NCBI GenBank assembly: GCA_945907045.1 | Contig: CAMDSH010000004.1 | Location: 1-64,000 of the forward strand | Length of the DNA stretch: 64,000 nucleotides | Reading direction: 5' to 3' | From: Rhizobium sp. Q54 | GTDB lineage: Bacteria; Pseudomonadota; Alphaproteobacteria; Rhizobiales; Xanthobacteraceae | Part shown: positions 30,342 through 39,540 of the stretch, piece after piece | Layout of the letters: each line of letters starts with the position of its first letter | Numbering within the stretch: the stretch's first letter is position 1 | Made by a program: the position numbers and the translations under genes | The notes under the pieces: generated by a model | Databases searched by the model: none | What the model was told of the DNA's origin: nothing | What the model saw: only the letters and a program-made list of their open reading frames with translations

Positions 30342-30557
30342 ATGGCCCAGACCGGTACGGTAAAATTCTTCAATGGCGAGCGAGGCTATGGCTTCGTGAA
30401 GCCGGACGACGGCGGGCGTGACGTGTTCGTGCACATCACGGCTGTCGAGGCGGCGGGGTTGAAATCGCTGAATGAGGGGCAGCGCATTACCTTCGACGTC
30501 GAGCCCGACAAAAAGGGCAAGGGGCCCAAGGCCGTCAATTTGGTGGTCACCGGCTGA
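30342..30557 (+). CDS. Cold-shock protein (CspA family)
   Basis: A 71-residue single cold-shock domain that binds single-stranded RNA/DNA as a chaperone. RNP1 is GYGFVKPDD and RNP2 DVFVHITAV; it starts AQTGTVKFFNGERGYGFVKP. A strong ribosome site GGGAGGAG precedes the ATG at 30342. The long leader suggests post-transcriptional control. Confidence 0.94.
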   Translation: MAQTGTVKFFNGERGYGFVKPDDGGRDVFVHITAVEAAGLKSLNEGQRITFDVEPDKKGKGPKAVNLVVTG

Positions 30558-30652
30558 TCTCGCACGCGGCGGCCAATCCGGCTCGCCGGTCATCTCAACT
30601 CATTCACCGGCCGCGGGCCGCACCCCGCTTTGGCTTGAGGTATCGTATCGCC

Positions 30653-31261
30653 ATGATGATTTTGCGTTCGCTTCCCGCTTCTCCATTCGGCCGCAAGGTG
30701 CGGATTGCCGCCGGTCTGCTAGGCCTTGCCAGCAAGATCGACGTGCAGGCCGCCGACACCAACAGCCCCACCGACAGTCTGCGCGCGCAGAACGCGCTCG
30801 GAAAAATTCCGGTGCTGATCGCCGAGGACGGCACGGCGGTTTATGACTCGCGCGTGATCCTGGAATATCTCGATCATCTCGCCGGCGGCGGGCGCATCCT
30901 TCCGAAGGAAACGAAAGCGCGCTTCGCGGCGCTGCGGCTGCAGGCGCTGTGCGACGGCATGATGGATGCCTCGATCCTGCTGATGTACGAAGGCCGCTTC
31001 CGTCCGCCGGAAAAGCACGAGCAGAAATGGATCGACTATCAGGCCGACAAGGTGGCGCGCGGCTTCAGGGTGCTGGAAGCCTCGCCGCCGAAGCTCGATC
31101 CGCTGCCCGATGTCGGCCAGATCGCGCTCGCCTGCATTCTCGGCTATCGCGATCTTCGTTTCGAAGGCACATGGCGCAAGGATCATCCGCGGCTGGTCGC
31201 CTGGCATGACGCCTTTGCGGCACAGGTGCCCGCTTTCGCCGAGACGAAATTCGTGCCCTGA
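30653..31261 (+). CDS. Glutathione S-transferase family protein
   Basis: A 202-residue GST-like protein: N-terminal thioredoxin fold (SLPASPFGRKVRIAAGLLGL, then GKIPVLIAEDGTAVYDSRVI, with the cis-Pro and the Asp-Ser glutathione contact), then an all-helical domain. Start at 30653 follows the GAGG at about 30636 with longish spacing; the next ATG at 30656 is also possible. Substrate unknown. Confidence 0.88.
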   Translation: MMILRSLPASPFGRKVRIAAGLLGLASKIDVQAADTNSPTDSLRAQNALGKIPVLIAEDGTAVYDSRVILEYLDHLAGGGRILPKETKARFAALRLQALCDGMMDASILLMYEGRFRPPEKHEQKWIDYQADKVARGFRVLEASPPKLDPLPDVGQIALACILGYRDLRFEGTWRKDHPRLVAWHDAFAAQVPAFAETKFVP

Positions 31262-31283
31262 AAATTCAGCGCACGCGCAACGA

Positions 31284-31313
31284 AAAAGCCCCGGACCGAA
31301 ATCCGGGGCTTTT
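31284..31313. terminator. Bidirectional terminator
   Basis: A perfect 12-bp stem, AAAAGCCCCGGA with its complement (31284-31295, 31302-31313), loop CCGAAA. With A- and T-runs on both sides it can end the GST transcript and the convergent outer-membrane gene. Confidence 0.88.
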
Positions 31314-31340
31314 GATTTTGTGTGCCGTTACGCGTTGCGA

Positions 31341-31997
31341 TCAGAAGCGGTAGTTGACGCCCGCGCGCACGATGTTGGTCTGGAAGCTCGCATCCGAGCC
31401 GGCAACGGTGCCGCCGCGTCCGAGATCGACGTAGAGATATTCGACCTTGGCGGTCCACGGACCAGCCAGCGCGGCTTCGACGCCGCCGCCGAGAGTCCAG
31501 CCGGCTTTCGTGATCGAGTTGTCGCCGACGCCAGCAACGGTGTTGCGGATGTTGCCGTAAGCGAGACCGCCCGAGACGAACGGCATGAAGCGATCCGCAG
31601 CGAAGCCGAGGCGGCCGCGCGTGGTGCCGAGCCAGCTGTTGCGAACCTGGCAAGTCGTGCCATCGCAGGCGCCGTTGCCCTTGATGTTGGTCCAGTCGAG
31701 ATCGGTCTCAAGACCGAAAACGGCCGGGCCGGCCTGCCAGTTGTAGCCGAGCGTGCCGCCGATCAAACCGCCGTTGAGATTGAACGAGCCGGGAAACGGC
31801 GCCGAGACGCCCGTGTTGCCCCAGCCGTAACCGCCGTTGATGCCGACATACGCGCCGGTCCAGTTGTAGGCCTGCTGATAGTAAGCAGGCGCCTTGGTCG
31901 GCATCGGCGCGCGGCGCTGAATGTCCGCGGCGGAAGCCGGCAGCAGACCGGCAGCCATCGCCAGGATACCGGTGCTTGCAAGAGTTAAGCGTCGCAT
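31341..31997 (-). CDS. Outer-membrane beta-barrel protein (Omp25/RopB type)
   Basis: A 218-residue eight-strand barrel with signal peptide (1-23, ending PASAAD). The family opening NWTGAYVGINGGYGWGN, the block KVEYLYVDLG, and a C-terminal aromatic GVNYRF barrel signal are all present. ATG at 31997 follows GGGGAG. It is a tandem neighbour and paralogue of the gene at 32266-32883, likely a major surface protein. Confidence 0.9.
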   Translation of the reverse strand: MRRLTLASTGILAMAAGLLPASAADIQRRAPMPTKAPAYYQQAYNWTGAYVGINGGYGWGNTGVSAPFPGSFNLNGGLIGGTLGYNWQAGPAVFGLETDLDWTNIKGNGACDGTTCQVRNSWLGTTRGRLGFAADRFMPFVSGGLAYGNIRNTVAGVGDNSITKAGWTLGGGVEAALAGPWTAKVEYLYVDLGRGGTVAGSDASFQTNIVRAGVNYRF

Positions 31998-32213
31998 AAT
32001 TGTTCTCCCCGTTATTTCCAAAACGGCCGATGGCGTGCCGAACTCGACCGCTGCATCAACTCGTGGGGGGGCAAGTAAGTTCCTGAATGCGGCGACGGGA
32101 AGGCTGGTTTATGGCGTGCTTGGAGCATTTAAAACCGACCGTTTTATTCCACTGCGGCGTTGCGCCGATGCCACACAAAATCATCCGGCCTCGCTTGGCC
32201 GCCGCCGAAAACA

Positions 32214-32244
32214 AAAGGCCCCGGAACTTTGTTCCAGGGCCTTT
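32214..32244 (-). terminator. Rho-independent terminator
   Basis: Stem AAAGGCCC/GGGCCTTT extended by GGAAC/GTTCC with one mismatch, then a T-rich run on the minus strand (plus-strand ACAAAA before 32217). It ends the second barrel gene. Confidence 0.8.
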
Positions 32245-32265
32245 CGCGTTTCGCTCCGCTTGAAA

Positions 32266-32883
32266 TCAGAAGCGGTAATTGACGCCGAAGCGCAGGATGT
32301 TGGACTCCACGCCGTTTGCCGCGCCGGTGACGGAATAGTTCCGGTCGGACAGATCGATGTAGAGATATTCCGCTTTCGCCGACCAGTTCGGCGTCAGGCC
32401 GACTTCCATGCCGCCGCCGGCGGTCCAGCCGATGTGGCTCTTGGATTCCGCAAGGCCCGCGACTTCGCCCTTCACGCCGCCATAGGCGAGGCCGAAAGTT
32501 CCGTAGAACAGGATGTTGTTGAGCGCGACGCCGGCGCGTCCGCGCAAGGTTCCAAACCACGGATTGGAGAACTTCCAGGGCGCGAAGGTGTCGTCGGCGC
32601 CGGAGATCTGGATGTCGGTCTCGCCGCCGAATACGAACTGGCCGCTCTGCCAGTTGTAACCGGCCTGCAAGCCGCCCTCGAGCCCGGACGGATTGGTCGG
32701 ATTGTGAGTGGTGCTGCCCCACTGATAACCCAGATTGCCGCCCACATAAGGGCCGGTCCAATTGTAGGTGTTCGGCGCGGGGGCGTTGTAATAGGGAGCC
32801 TGGCTGCGCGGCAGATCGGCGGCGATCGCGGCGCCTGCCGCAACCGTCATGGCGACCGCGGCCACGGCGAAACTCGTCTTCAT
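32266..32883 (-). CDS. Outer-membrane beta-barrel protein (Omp25/RopB type)
   Basis: A 205-residue paralogue of the preceding barrel: signal peptide (1-22, ending AIAAD), NWTGPYVGGNLGYQWGS opening, AKAEYLYIDLSDRN and a C-terminal GVNYRF. Of two adjacent ATGs, 32883 has better spacing to GGAGGG. Each of the two genes has its own terminator, so they are transcribed separately. Confidence 0.9.
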   Translation of the reverse strand: MKTSFAVAAVAMTVAAGAAIAADLPRSQAPYYNAPAPNTYNWTGPYVGGNLGYQWGSTTHNPTNPSGLEGGLQAGYNWQSGQFVFGGETDIQISGADDTFAPWKFSNPWFGTLRGRAGVALNNILFYGTFGLAYGGVKGEVAGLAESKSHIGWTAGGGMEVGLTPNWSAKAEYLYIDLSDRNYSVTGAANGVESNILRFGVNYRF

Positions 32884-33239
32884 CATCACACCCTCCACCT
32901 TGTTCCCCGCGCGCCCGTCATGCTGGCTGGCGCGTCGTGATCAACTTTGCTTCGGCGATCCTGGCTGTTCGGCTGAACCCCGGTCCGGCGCGAACATCGT
33001 TCGCAATTGAGGAGCCGCAAGGTTCGCCGTGTGGCTAAAGATCGTCATTTTATCGGAGGGATTTATCGCGCATTTGAAGTTAAACGGTTATGAATCGCTA
33101 AGGACGAAGCAGTTGTTATCCCTAAAGAACCATTAGTTCTGCGCGTTTCGGGGCCGTTGCGTTTACCATGTCGGGTGAGGATGTGTTTACTATAACGCCG
33201 CCGCGCTTCTGCTGCGTGCGATAAGCGGCAAAAGAAAAG
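32884..33239. other. Gene-free divergent intergenic region
   Basis: 356 bases between a minus-strand barrel gene and a plus-strand SDR gene, AT-richer than its surroundings. It must hold the promoters of both. A TACTATAAC stretch at about 33189-33197 could be a -10, but I see no good -35, and no coding frame or strong hairpin. Confidence 0.5.
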
Positions 33240-34019
33240 ATGACGATGCCGAAAAATTCGAACGACACGCCGCTGCGCGCGGCTCTCATCACAGGCGGCT
33301 CGAAACGCATCGGCCGCGCCATCACGCTGGCGCTGTCGCGGGCGGGCTATGCGGTGGTGGTGCATGCGAACTCATCGCGCAATGAGGCTGAAAAGCTTTG
33401 CGCCGAAATTTCCGCGCAAGGGGGCCGCGCCAGCGTCGCGCTGGCCGATCTCTCGAACGATAAGGACGTGCAGGGGCTCATTCCCGCCGCCGCGGCGTTC
33501 GGGCCGCTCACGTTGCTGGTGAACAATGCCGGCGAGTTCGAGCGCGACGAAATCGGCTCGCTCGACCGTGCGCGTTTCGACCGCACCGTGGCGGTGAATT
33601 TGCGCGCGCCATTGTTTCTCAGCGAGGGCTTTGCCGCGCAGGCGCCGGCCGGGGCCGATGCGTCGATCGTCAACTTGCTCGATCAGCGGGTATTCAAGCC
33701 GACGCCGCATTTCGTCTCTTATTCGCTGACCAAGCACGCGATGTTCGCCGCCACCACGATGCTGGCGCAGGCGCTGGCGCCGAAGGTTCGGGTCAATGCG
33801 GTCGCGCCCGGCCCGGTGCTGCCCAGCCCACGGCAATCGGCGGGGGATTTCGCCGCGCAAGCCGCGACGCTGCCGCTCGGCCGGGGTCCAAGCCCCGAAG
33901 AGATCGCGCAGGCGGTGGTGTTTCTCGCCCAGGCGGCCAGCGTGACCGGGCAGACCATTGCGGTCGACGGCGGCCAGCATCTGGCGTGGCAAACGCCGGA
34001 TTCCGGCATTGTCGAGTAG
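33240..34019 (+). CDS. SDR family oxidoreductase (FolM/pteridine-reductase-like)
   Basis: A 259-residue short-chain dehydrogenase. Cofactor loop TGGSKRIGRAI (the TGxxxRIG form found in pteridine reductases and FolM), NNAGEF, and the active-site Tyr 161 and Lys 165 in YSLTK, plus a C-terminal GQTIAVDGG. It precedes uvrC and the moaD-moaE genes, a common rhizobial order. The pteridine role is inference. Confidence 0.85.
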   Translation: MTMPKNSNDTPLRAALITGGSKRIGRAITLALSRAGYAVVVHANSSRNEAEKLCAEISAQGGRASVALADLSNDKDVQGLIPAAAAFGPLTLLVNNAGEFERDEIGSLDRARFDRTVAVNLRAPLFLSEGFAAQAPAGADASIVNLLDQRVFKPTPHFVSYSLTKHAMFAATTMLAQALAPKVRVNAVAPGPVLPSPRQSAGDFAAQAATLPLGRGPSPEEIAQAVVFLAQAASVTGQTIAVDGGQHLAWQTPDSGIVE

Positions 34020-34064
34020 GCTCGCGTCTGGTTCGCGCCGCCCCGACGCATTACCTTCCGCTGC

Positions 34065-36077
34065 ATGAGCGATCCGAAAAAAGATATCGAGCCGGAAACC
34101 GCGCTCCCCGAGGCCGAGGAAGAAGCCTCGCTGCCCGAGGTCGAGGAAGAGACCGCGCTCGATTTGATGGAAGAGGGCGCGCTGGCGAAAGGCCGCGCCG
34201 CCATCCTGCGCTACGGCAAGTTCGCGCCGGAAGCGCCCGGCGTTTACCGCATGATCAACGCCAAGGGCGACGTGCTCTACGTCGGCAAGGCGAAGAATGT
34301 CCGCAAGCGGGTGCTCTCATACGCGCGCCCGGCGGGACTGGAAACGCGCATCGTGCGGATGGTGGCGGCGACCACCACGATGGAATTCATTTCCACCGAG
34401 ACTGAAACCGACGCTCTGCTGCTCGAAGCCAACATGATCAAGAAGCTGCGGCCGCGCTACAACGTGCTGCTGCGCGACGACAAGTCGTTTCCCTACATTC
34501 TGATCACCACCGACCACTGGGCGTCGCAACTCAGCAAGCATCGCGGCGCGCGCACGCGCAAAGGAAACTATTACGGGCCTTTCGCTTCGGGGCTCGCGGT
34601 CAACCAGACGATTACGGCGCTGGAGCGCGCCTTTTTGCTGCGCTCGTGCACGGATGCATTTTTCGAAAGCCGCACGCGGCCGTGCCTGCTGTTCCAGATC
34701 AAGCGCTGCGCGGCGCCGTGCACCCGCGAGATCGATTTTCCGGAATATTCCAGACTGGTGAGCGAGGCGAATGCGTTTCTATCCGGCCGCAGCCAGGCGG
34801 TGAAGCAGGAACTGGCGGCGGACATGGAGAAGGCGTCGGCGGCGGAGGATTTCGAACGCGCCGCCGTGTTGCGCGACCGCATCGCCGCGCTCTCGGCGGT
34901 GCAGTCGCATCAGGGCATCAATCCGCGCGGGGTCGAGGAAGCCGACGTGTTTGCCATCCATCAGGACGGCGGTTTCAATTGCATTCAGGTGTTCTTCTTC
35001 CGCACCGGACAGAACTGGGGCAACCGTGCGTATTTTCCGAAAGCCGACCGCTCGCTCAGCATGGGCGAAGTGCTCGGGGCGTTCCTGGCGCAGTTCTACG
35101 ACGACAAGCCGTGCCCGGCCTGCGTCTTCATTTCCCACGCCATCGAGGATCGCGAGTTGCTGGCTGAAGCGTTGAGCAGCAAAAGCGGCGGCAACGTGGA
35201 AGTCTCCGTTCCCCAGCGCGGAGAAAAGAAGGAGCTTATCGTCCACGCGTTGCGGAACGCGCGCGAGGCATTGGCGCGCAAGCTCGCCGACACATCCTCG
35301 CAGCAGAAGTTGCTCAAGGCGCTGGCGGAATTGTTTGCGCTGCCGCGCACGCCGCAGCGCATCGAAATTTACGACAACAGCCACATCTCCGGCAGCAATC
35401 CGGTCGGGACCATGGTGGTCGCCGGGCCGGAAGGATTTCAGAAGAACCAGTACCGCAAGTTCAACATCCGTTCGGAGGACATCAGCCCCGGCGACGACTA
35501 CGGCATGATGCGCGAAGTGCTGCAGCGCCGGTTCAAGAGATTGCTGACCGAATCTCCGCGCGAGGCTGGCGGCAGCACGCTGGCGTCGCTGCTCGCCGGC
35601 GATGCGGATCGCGACGAGGATTCACCCTGGCCCGATCTGGTGTTGATCGACGGCGGGCAGGGGCAGCTCGCGGCCGCGCAAGAAACACTGGCCGGACTAG
35701 GGATTACCGACGTGCCGCTCGCCGCGGTGGCGAAGGGACCGGACCGCGATGCGGGACGCGAGACTTTTTTCGTCGCCGGACGCACGCCTTTCAAGCTGCC
35801 GCCGCGCGATCCGCTGCTGTATTTCATCGAGCGTTTGCGCGACGAGGCGCATCGCTTCGCCATCGGCACGCACCGCGCGCGGCGCAAGCGCGATATCCGC
35901 GAGGCAGGCTTGCAGGAAATCCCCGGCATCGGCCCGACGCGCAAACGCGCGCTTCTTCGCCATTTCGGCACGCTGAAGGCGATCGAGCGCGCCTCGCTGC
36001 CCGACCTCTCGAAGGTGCCGGGAATTAATGCAGAGACCGCGCGAAAGATATATGAGTTCTTCCATGAGAGCGCATGA
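34065..36077 (+). CDS. uvrC: Excinuclease ABC subunit C
   Basis: Dual-incision nuclease of nucleotide excision repair. 670 residues: an acidic N-terminal extension (about 8-40, [19 protein letters not shown]), GIY-YIG domain (GVYRM at 59, LYVGKAKN to 79), UVR segment (about 245-280), RNase-H-like domain ([19 protein letters not shown]) and a C-terminal HhH pair ([18 protein letters not shown]). The stop codon lies within a dispersed repeat. Confidence 0.97.
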   Translation: MSDPKKDIEPETALPEAEEEASLPEVEEETALDLMEEGALAKGRAAILRYGKFAPEAPGVYRMINAKGDVLYVGKAKNVRKRVLSYARPAGLETRIVRMVAATTTMEFISTETETDALLLEANMIKKLRPRYNVLLRDDKSFPYILITTDHWASQLSKHRGARTRKGNYYGPFASGLAVNQTITALERAFLLRSCTDAFFESRTRPCLLFQIKRCAAPCTREIDFPEYSRLVSEANAFLSGRSQAVKQELAADMEKASAAEDFERAAVLRDRIAALSAVQSHQGINPRGVEEADVFAIHQDGGFNCIQVFFFRTGQNWGNRAYFPKADRSLSMGEVLGAFLAQFYDDKPCPACVFISHAIEDRELLAEALSSKSGGNVEVSVPQRGEKKELIVHALRNAREALARKLADTSSQQKLLKALAELFALPRTPQRIEIYDNSHISGSNPVGTMVVAGPEGFQKNQYRKFNIRSEDISPGDDYGMMREVLQRRFKRLLTESPREAGGSTLASLLAGDADRDEDSPWPDLVLIDGGQGQLAAAQETLAGLGITDVPLAAVAKGPDRDAGRETFFVAGRTPFKLPPRDPLLYFIERLRDEAHRFAIGTHRARRKRDIREAGLQEIPGIGPTRKRALLRHFGTLKAIERASLPDLSKVPGINAETARKIYEFFHESA

Positions 36078-36118
36078 TCCCGAAAAGTGGGAACCGGTTT
36101 TCGGATAAGATCATGTGC
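36072..36118. repeat. Rhizobial intergenic palindromic repeat
   Basis: GCATGATCCCGAAAAGTGGG, then AACCGGTTTTCGGATAAGAT and CATGTGC: an inverted-repeat element of a kind very common in Hyphomicrobiales genomes. Its first six bases supply the last codon and stop of uvrC. A degraded half copy (AAAAGTGGGAATCGGCTTTG) lies at about 37975-37994. Confidence 0.8.
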
Positions 36119-36153
36119 GCAGACAAGACGCATGATAACGGGGTAGGGAAGCA

Positions 36154-37044
36154 ATGATCATCCAGAAGCAAGAAGACGTCACGACGGCGGTGGTCGAGGC
36201 GTTTAAAAACACGGCGGACCCGCGTTTCCGGGAAATCCTCATTGCGCTTGTGAAGCACCTGCATGCATTCGCTCGCGATGTGCATCTGACCGAACAGGAA
36301 TTCGAGAAGGCAGTCGGCTATGTGGTGGCGCTCGGCCACCGGACCAACGACAAGCACAACGAGGCCGTGCTGATGTCCGGATCGCTCGGCTTCTCGACGC
36401 TGATCTGCCTGCTCAACAACGGCAACAATGGGCAGACGGAAACGACGGCGAATTTGCTCGGCCCGTTCTGGCGCATGAATTCGCCGCGCACCGAAAGCGG
36501 CGCCTCGATCATCCGCTCGCCGACGCCCGGTCCGGCGATGTTTGTCGATTGCTGGGTGAAGGACCAGAAGGGCGCGCCGGTTGCGAATGCCGAAGTGGAC
36601 ATCTGGCATTCCTCGCCGGAAGGTTTTTACGAGCAACAGGACCCGAAACAGGCCGACATGAATCTGCGCGGCAAGTTCATGACCGACGCGAAGGGGCATT
36701 TTGCTTTCCGCAGCGTGAAGCCGGCGGGCTATCCGATTCCGATCGACGGACCCGTGGGCGATCTCGTGCGTGCCACGGGACGGCATCATTACCGGCCCGC
36801 GCATCTGCACTTCCTGATTTTCAAAGAAGGTTTCAAGACGCTGATCTCGCAGATTTACGTCAACGACGACGAGAAGCTGGAGACCGACGTGCAGTTCGGC
36901 GTTACGCGCGCGCTGGTCGGGAACTATATCCGCCACGATGGGCCCGCGCCCGCGCCCGACGTGAAGGGCGAATGGTACTCGCTCGATCAGACCTTCGTGA
37001 TGGAACCGGGCGTGAGCCGCCTTCCGAGAGCGCCGATCCAGTAA
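36154..37044 (+). CDS. Intradiol ring-cleavage dioxygenase (hydroxyquinol/catechol 1,2-dioxygenase type)
   Basis: Non-haem Fe(III) enzyme that opens catechol-type rings between the hydroxyls. The 296-residue protein has the dimerising helical N-terminal domain (about 1-100) and a beta-sandwich with all four iron ligands: Tyr 159 (EGFYEQQD), Tyr 193 (AGYPIPID), His 217 and His 219 (RPAHLHFLI). It is alone, without other aromatic-degradation genes, and sits between uvrC and pgsA after a repeat. The exact substrate is not determinable. Confidence 0.92.
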   Translation: MIIQKQEDVTTAVVEAFKNTADPRFREILIALVKHLHAFARDVHLTEQEFEKAVGYVVALGHRTNDKHNEAVLMSGSLGFSTLICLLNNGNNGQTETTANLLGPFWRMNSPRTESGASIIRSPTPGPAMFVDCWVKDQKGAPVANAEVDIWHSSPEGFYEQQDPKQADMNLRGKFMTDAKGHFAFRSVKPAGYPIPIDGPVGDLVRATGRHHYRPAHLHFLIFKEGFKTLISQIYVNDDEKLETDVQFGVTRALVGNYIRHDGPAPAPDVKGEWYSLDQTFVMEPGVSRLPRAPIQ

Positions 37045-37104
37045 TCGGGGACTGCGGCACACGGACGGTTGACGACGCCCCGGCCGGGGTGTTCCTTGTT
37101 GCGC

Positions 37105-37710
37105 ATGAAAGCCGACACGAGGCCTTCGCCGACGCATCGGCTGGCGCTGCCGAACATGCTCACTTATGCGCGCATCGTCGCCGTTCCGGCGGTGGTGGCC
37201 TGCATGTATTGGCAGAGCATTCTTGATGGCGGGCTGTGGTTGCGCTGGGTTGCGCTGGCGATTTTCATCATCGCGGGCGTCACCGACATTCTCGACGGTT
37301 ATCTCGCCCGCATGTGGGATCAGCAGACGAGCTTCGGCCGCATGCTGGATCCGATCGCCGACAAGCTGCTGGTGTCGTCGTGCCTGCTGATGCTGGCGGC
37401 GGACGGAACCATTCGCGGCTGGTCGCTGTGGGCGGCTATCGTCATTCTCTGCCGTGAAATTCTGGTGTCGGGATTGCGCGAATATCTCGCCGAGTTGCGC
37501 GTGAGCGTGCCGGTGACGCGGCTTGCGAAATGGAAGACGACGCTGCAACTGGTGGCCATCGGATTTTTGCTGGCGGGCGATGCCGGCGATCTCATCATTC
37601 CGATCATCAGTAATGTCGGCCTGACGCTGCTGTGGCTCTCGGCCATTCTCACGCTCTACACCGGCTGGGATTATTTCCACGCCGGCATCCGGCATCTGCG
37701 CGACCAATGA
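37105..37710 (+). CDS. pgsA: CDP-diacylglycerol-glycerol-3-phosphate 3-phosphatidyltransferase
   Basis: Membrane enzyme for phosphatidylglycerol synthesis. 201 residues with LPNMLTYARIVAVP at the first helix and an intact CDP-alcohol signature spread over DILDGYLARMWDQQ and SFGRMLDPIADK. The ATG at 37105 is preferred to an in-frame TTG at 37069. Its stop overlaps the moaD ATG by four bases. Confidence 0.95.
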   Translation: MKADTRPSPTHRLALPNMLTYARIVAVPAVVACMYWQSILDGGLWLRWVALAIFIIAGVTDILDGYLARMWDQQTSFGRMLDPIADKLLVSSCLLMLAADGTIRGWSLWAAIVILCREILVSGLREYLAELRVSVPVTRLAKWKTTLQLVAIGFLLAGDAGDLIIPIISNVGLTLLWLSAILTLYTGWDYFHAGIRHLRDQ

Positions 37711-37964
37711 GCGTGAAACTGCGTTACTTCGCCTGGGTGCGCGAGCGCGTCGGCAAGGCCGAGGAAGATATTTCATTGCCCGCCGGGGTGACGACGGTCG
37801 GTGGCCTGATGGACTGGCTGGCGGGGCGCGGCGAGGAATACGCCCACGCTTTCGAAAACCGCAAATTCATCCGCGCGGCCATCGACCGCACCCACGTGCC
37901 GCCGGAAACCGCTATCAAGGGCGCGGCTGAGATCGCTTTCTTTCCGCCGATGACGGGCGGGTAG
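37707..37964 (+). CDS. moaD: Molybdopterin synthase small subunit MoaD
   Basis: An 85-residue ubiquitin-like sulfur carrier ending in the required Gly-Gly (FFPPMTGG), which as a thiocarboxylate gives sulfur to molybdopterin. Starts VKLRYFAWVRERVGKAEE. Translation is coupled to pgsA by ATGA overlap; moaE follows after 85 bases. Confidence 0.94.
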   Translation: MSVKLRYFAWVRERVGKAEEDISLPAGVTTVGGLMDWLAGRGEEYAHAFENRKFIRAAIDRTHVPPETAIKGAAEIAFFPPMTGG

Positions 37965-38049
37965 CGCGGCCAGCAAAAGTGGGAATCGGCTTTGCGTCCG
38001 GCCGCGCGCTCATAATGAATTCTCTTCGTGAAGAGAGTAGAATGCCGGC

Positions 38050-38535
38050 ATGAAGTCCACCGTCCGCCTGCAACGCGAGCCGTTTGACGCTGCCCTCGAG
38101 GCCGCGCTGCTCAAGCGCGGGCGCAGCGATGTCGGCGCGGTCGTCACCTTCACCGGCGTTTGCCGCGGCAACGAAGCGAATGAGCCGATCGCCGCGCTCA
38201 CGCTGGAGCATTATCCCGGCATGGCGGAGGCGGAGATCGAGCGTCACGCCGCCGAAGCGATGCGGCGCTGGCCGCTGCTCGGGCTCACCGTCATTCATCG
38301 TTTTGGCCGCATCGAGCCGGGCGACGATATCGTTCTCGTCGTCACTGCCTCGTCGCACCGGCAAGCCGCGTTTGCCGCCGCCGATTTTCTGATGGATTAT
38401 CTCAAGACCCGTGCGCCGTTCTGGAAACAGGTCGAGCGCAAGGACGGCACAAGCTGGATTGAAGCAAAGCAGGCCGACGATGCGGCCGCCGAGCGTTGGC
38501 AAGAGCCGGCAGCAAGACGCGATGCCGTGGAGTGA
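38050..38535 (+). CDS. moaE: Molybdopterin synthase large subunit MoaE
   Basis: A 161-residue catalytic subunit. Typical blocks: VGAVVTFTGVCRGN, LTLEHYPGMAEAEI, VIHRFGRIEPGDDIV, FLMDYLKTRAPFWKQVE with the catalytic Lys region KDGTSWIEAK. It pairs with MoaD upstream. A small inverted repeat with GAAGAGAG, at 38022-38040, precedes the start and holds the ribosome site. Confidence 0.95.
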   Translation: MKSTVRLQREPFDAALEAALLKRGRSDVGAVVTFTGVCRGNEANEPIAALTLEHYPGMAEAEIERHAAEAMRRWPLLGLTVIHRFGRIEPGDDIVLVVTASSHRQAAFAAADFLMDYLKTRAPFWKQVERKDGTSWIEAKQADDAAAERWQEPAARRDAVE

Positions 38536-38577
38536 TTGCTCGAAAAGTAACTCGCGGTGGGTAGCAGGGGGCGTTTC

Positions 38578-39528
38578 ATGGTTCCGGTTTTGATTACAGC
38601 CGTTGCACTGGTGCTTGGCATCAGTGCCGCGCCGGCGGCGCAGGTTTCCTACTTCGACGTGCCGCGCGGCGCGCATCCGCATGACGTCGCGCCAGCGCCT
38701 GACGGCACTGTCTGGTACACCGCTCAGCGCCAGGGCGCGCTCGGCATTCTCGATCCGAAAACCGGCAAGGTGCAGCAAATTCCGCTCGGCCCCGGCGCCG
38801 CGCCGCATGGCGTGATCGTCGGGCCGGATCGCGCCGCCTGGCTTACCGAAGGCGGGCAGAACGCCATCGCGCGCGTCGATCCCGTCACCAAGGCGGTGAA
38901 GCTGTTTCCGCTGCCGCCGGAATTTCCCAACGCGAACCTGAACACCGCGACCTTCGACAAGAAGGGCGTCCTCTGGTTCACCGGCCAGAGCGGCGTCTAT
39001 GGCCGCGTCGATCCCGCTACCGGCAAGGTCGATGCCTGGAAAGCGCCGAAGGGCTACGGCCCTTACGGCATCACGACGACGCCGAATGGGGACGTCTGGT
39101 ACGTCTCGCTCGCCGGCGATCATCTGGCGAAAATCGACACCGTGAGCGGCGACGCCATGGTGGTCGCGCCGCACAAGCCGGGCGTCGGCCCGCGCCGTGT
39201 GTGGTCGGATTCAAAAGGCCTGCTGTGGGTGAGCTTCTGGCACAGCGGCGAAGTCGGCCGCTATGACCCCGCGTCGAAGACGTGGAAAGTCTGGAACCTG
39301 CCGGACAGCAAATCCGGCTGCTATTCGGTATTCGTCGACGACAAGGACAAGGTGTGGCTGACGGATTTCATCGCCAACGCGATTGTGCGCTTCGATCCGG
39401 CGACGGAAAAATTCGAAAACTTTCCGAGCAATCAGCGCGGCGCTTCCGTGCGGCAGATGCTGGGACGTCCCGGCGAAGCCTGGGGCGCTGAATCCGGCAC
39501 CGATCGTCTGGTAGTCGTGCGCGACTAG
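38578..39528 (+). CDS. Exported beta-propeller protein (virginiamycin B lyase-like)
   Basis: A 316-residue secreted protein with signal peptide (1-21, ending APAAQ) and repeated blade motifs of the Vgb/SMP-30 type (DGTVWYTAQRQGALGILDPK, GVLWFTGQSGVYGRVDPATG, NGDVWYVSLAGDHLAKID, KGLLWVSFWHSGEVGRYDP). Antibiotic lyase function should not be assumed for this broad family. The ATG at 38578 follows CAGGGGGCG; a GTG at 38557 is less likely. Confidence 0.85.
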   Translation: MVPVLITAVALVLGISAAPAAQVSYFDVPRGAHPHDVAPAPDGTVWYTAQRQGALGILDPKTGKVQQIPLGPGAAPHGVIVGPDRAAWLTEGGQNAIARVDPVTKAVKLFPLPPEFPNANLNTATFDKKGVLWFTGQSGVYGRVDPATGKVDAWKAPKGYGPYGITTTPNGDVWYVSLAGDHLAKIDTVSGDAMVVAPHKPGVGPRRVWSDSKGLLWVSFWHSGEVGRYDPASKTWKVWNLPDSKSGCYSVFVDDKDKVWLTDFIANAIVRFDPATEKFENFPSNQRGASVRQMLGRPGEAWGAESGTDRLVVVRD

Positions 39529-39540
39529 ACCGTTGGAAGT

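Noticed and set aside
36025-37776. A 583-codon minus-strand frame opposite the dioxygenase and pgsA
   Set aside because: Both plus-strand genes have intact catalytic residues; the opposite frame has no recognisable domain.
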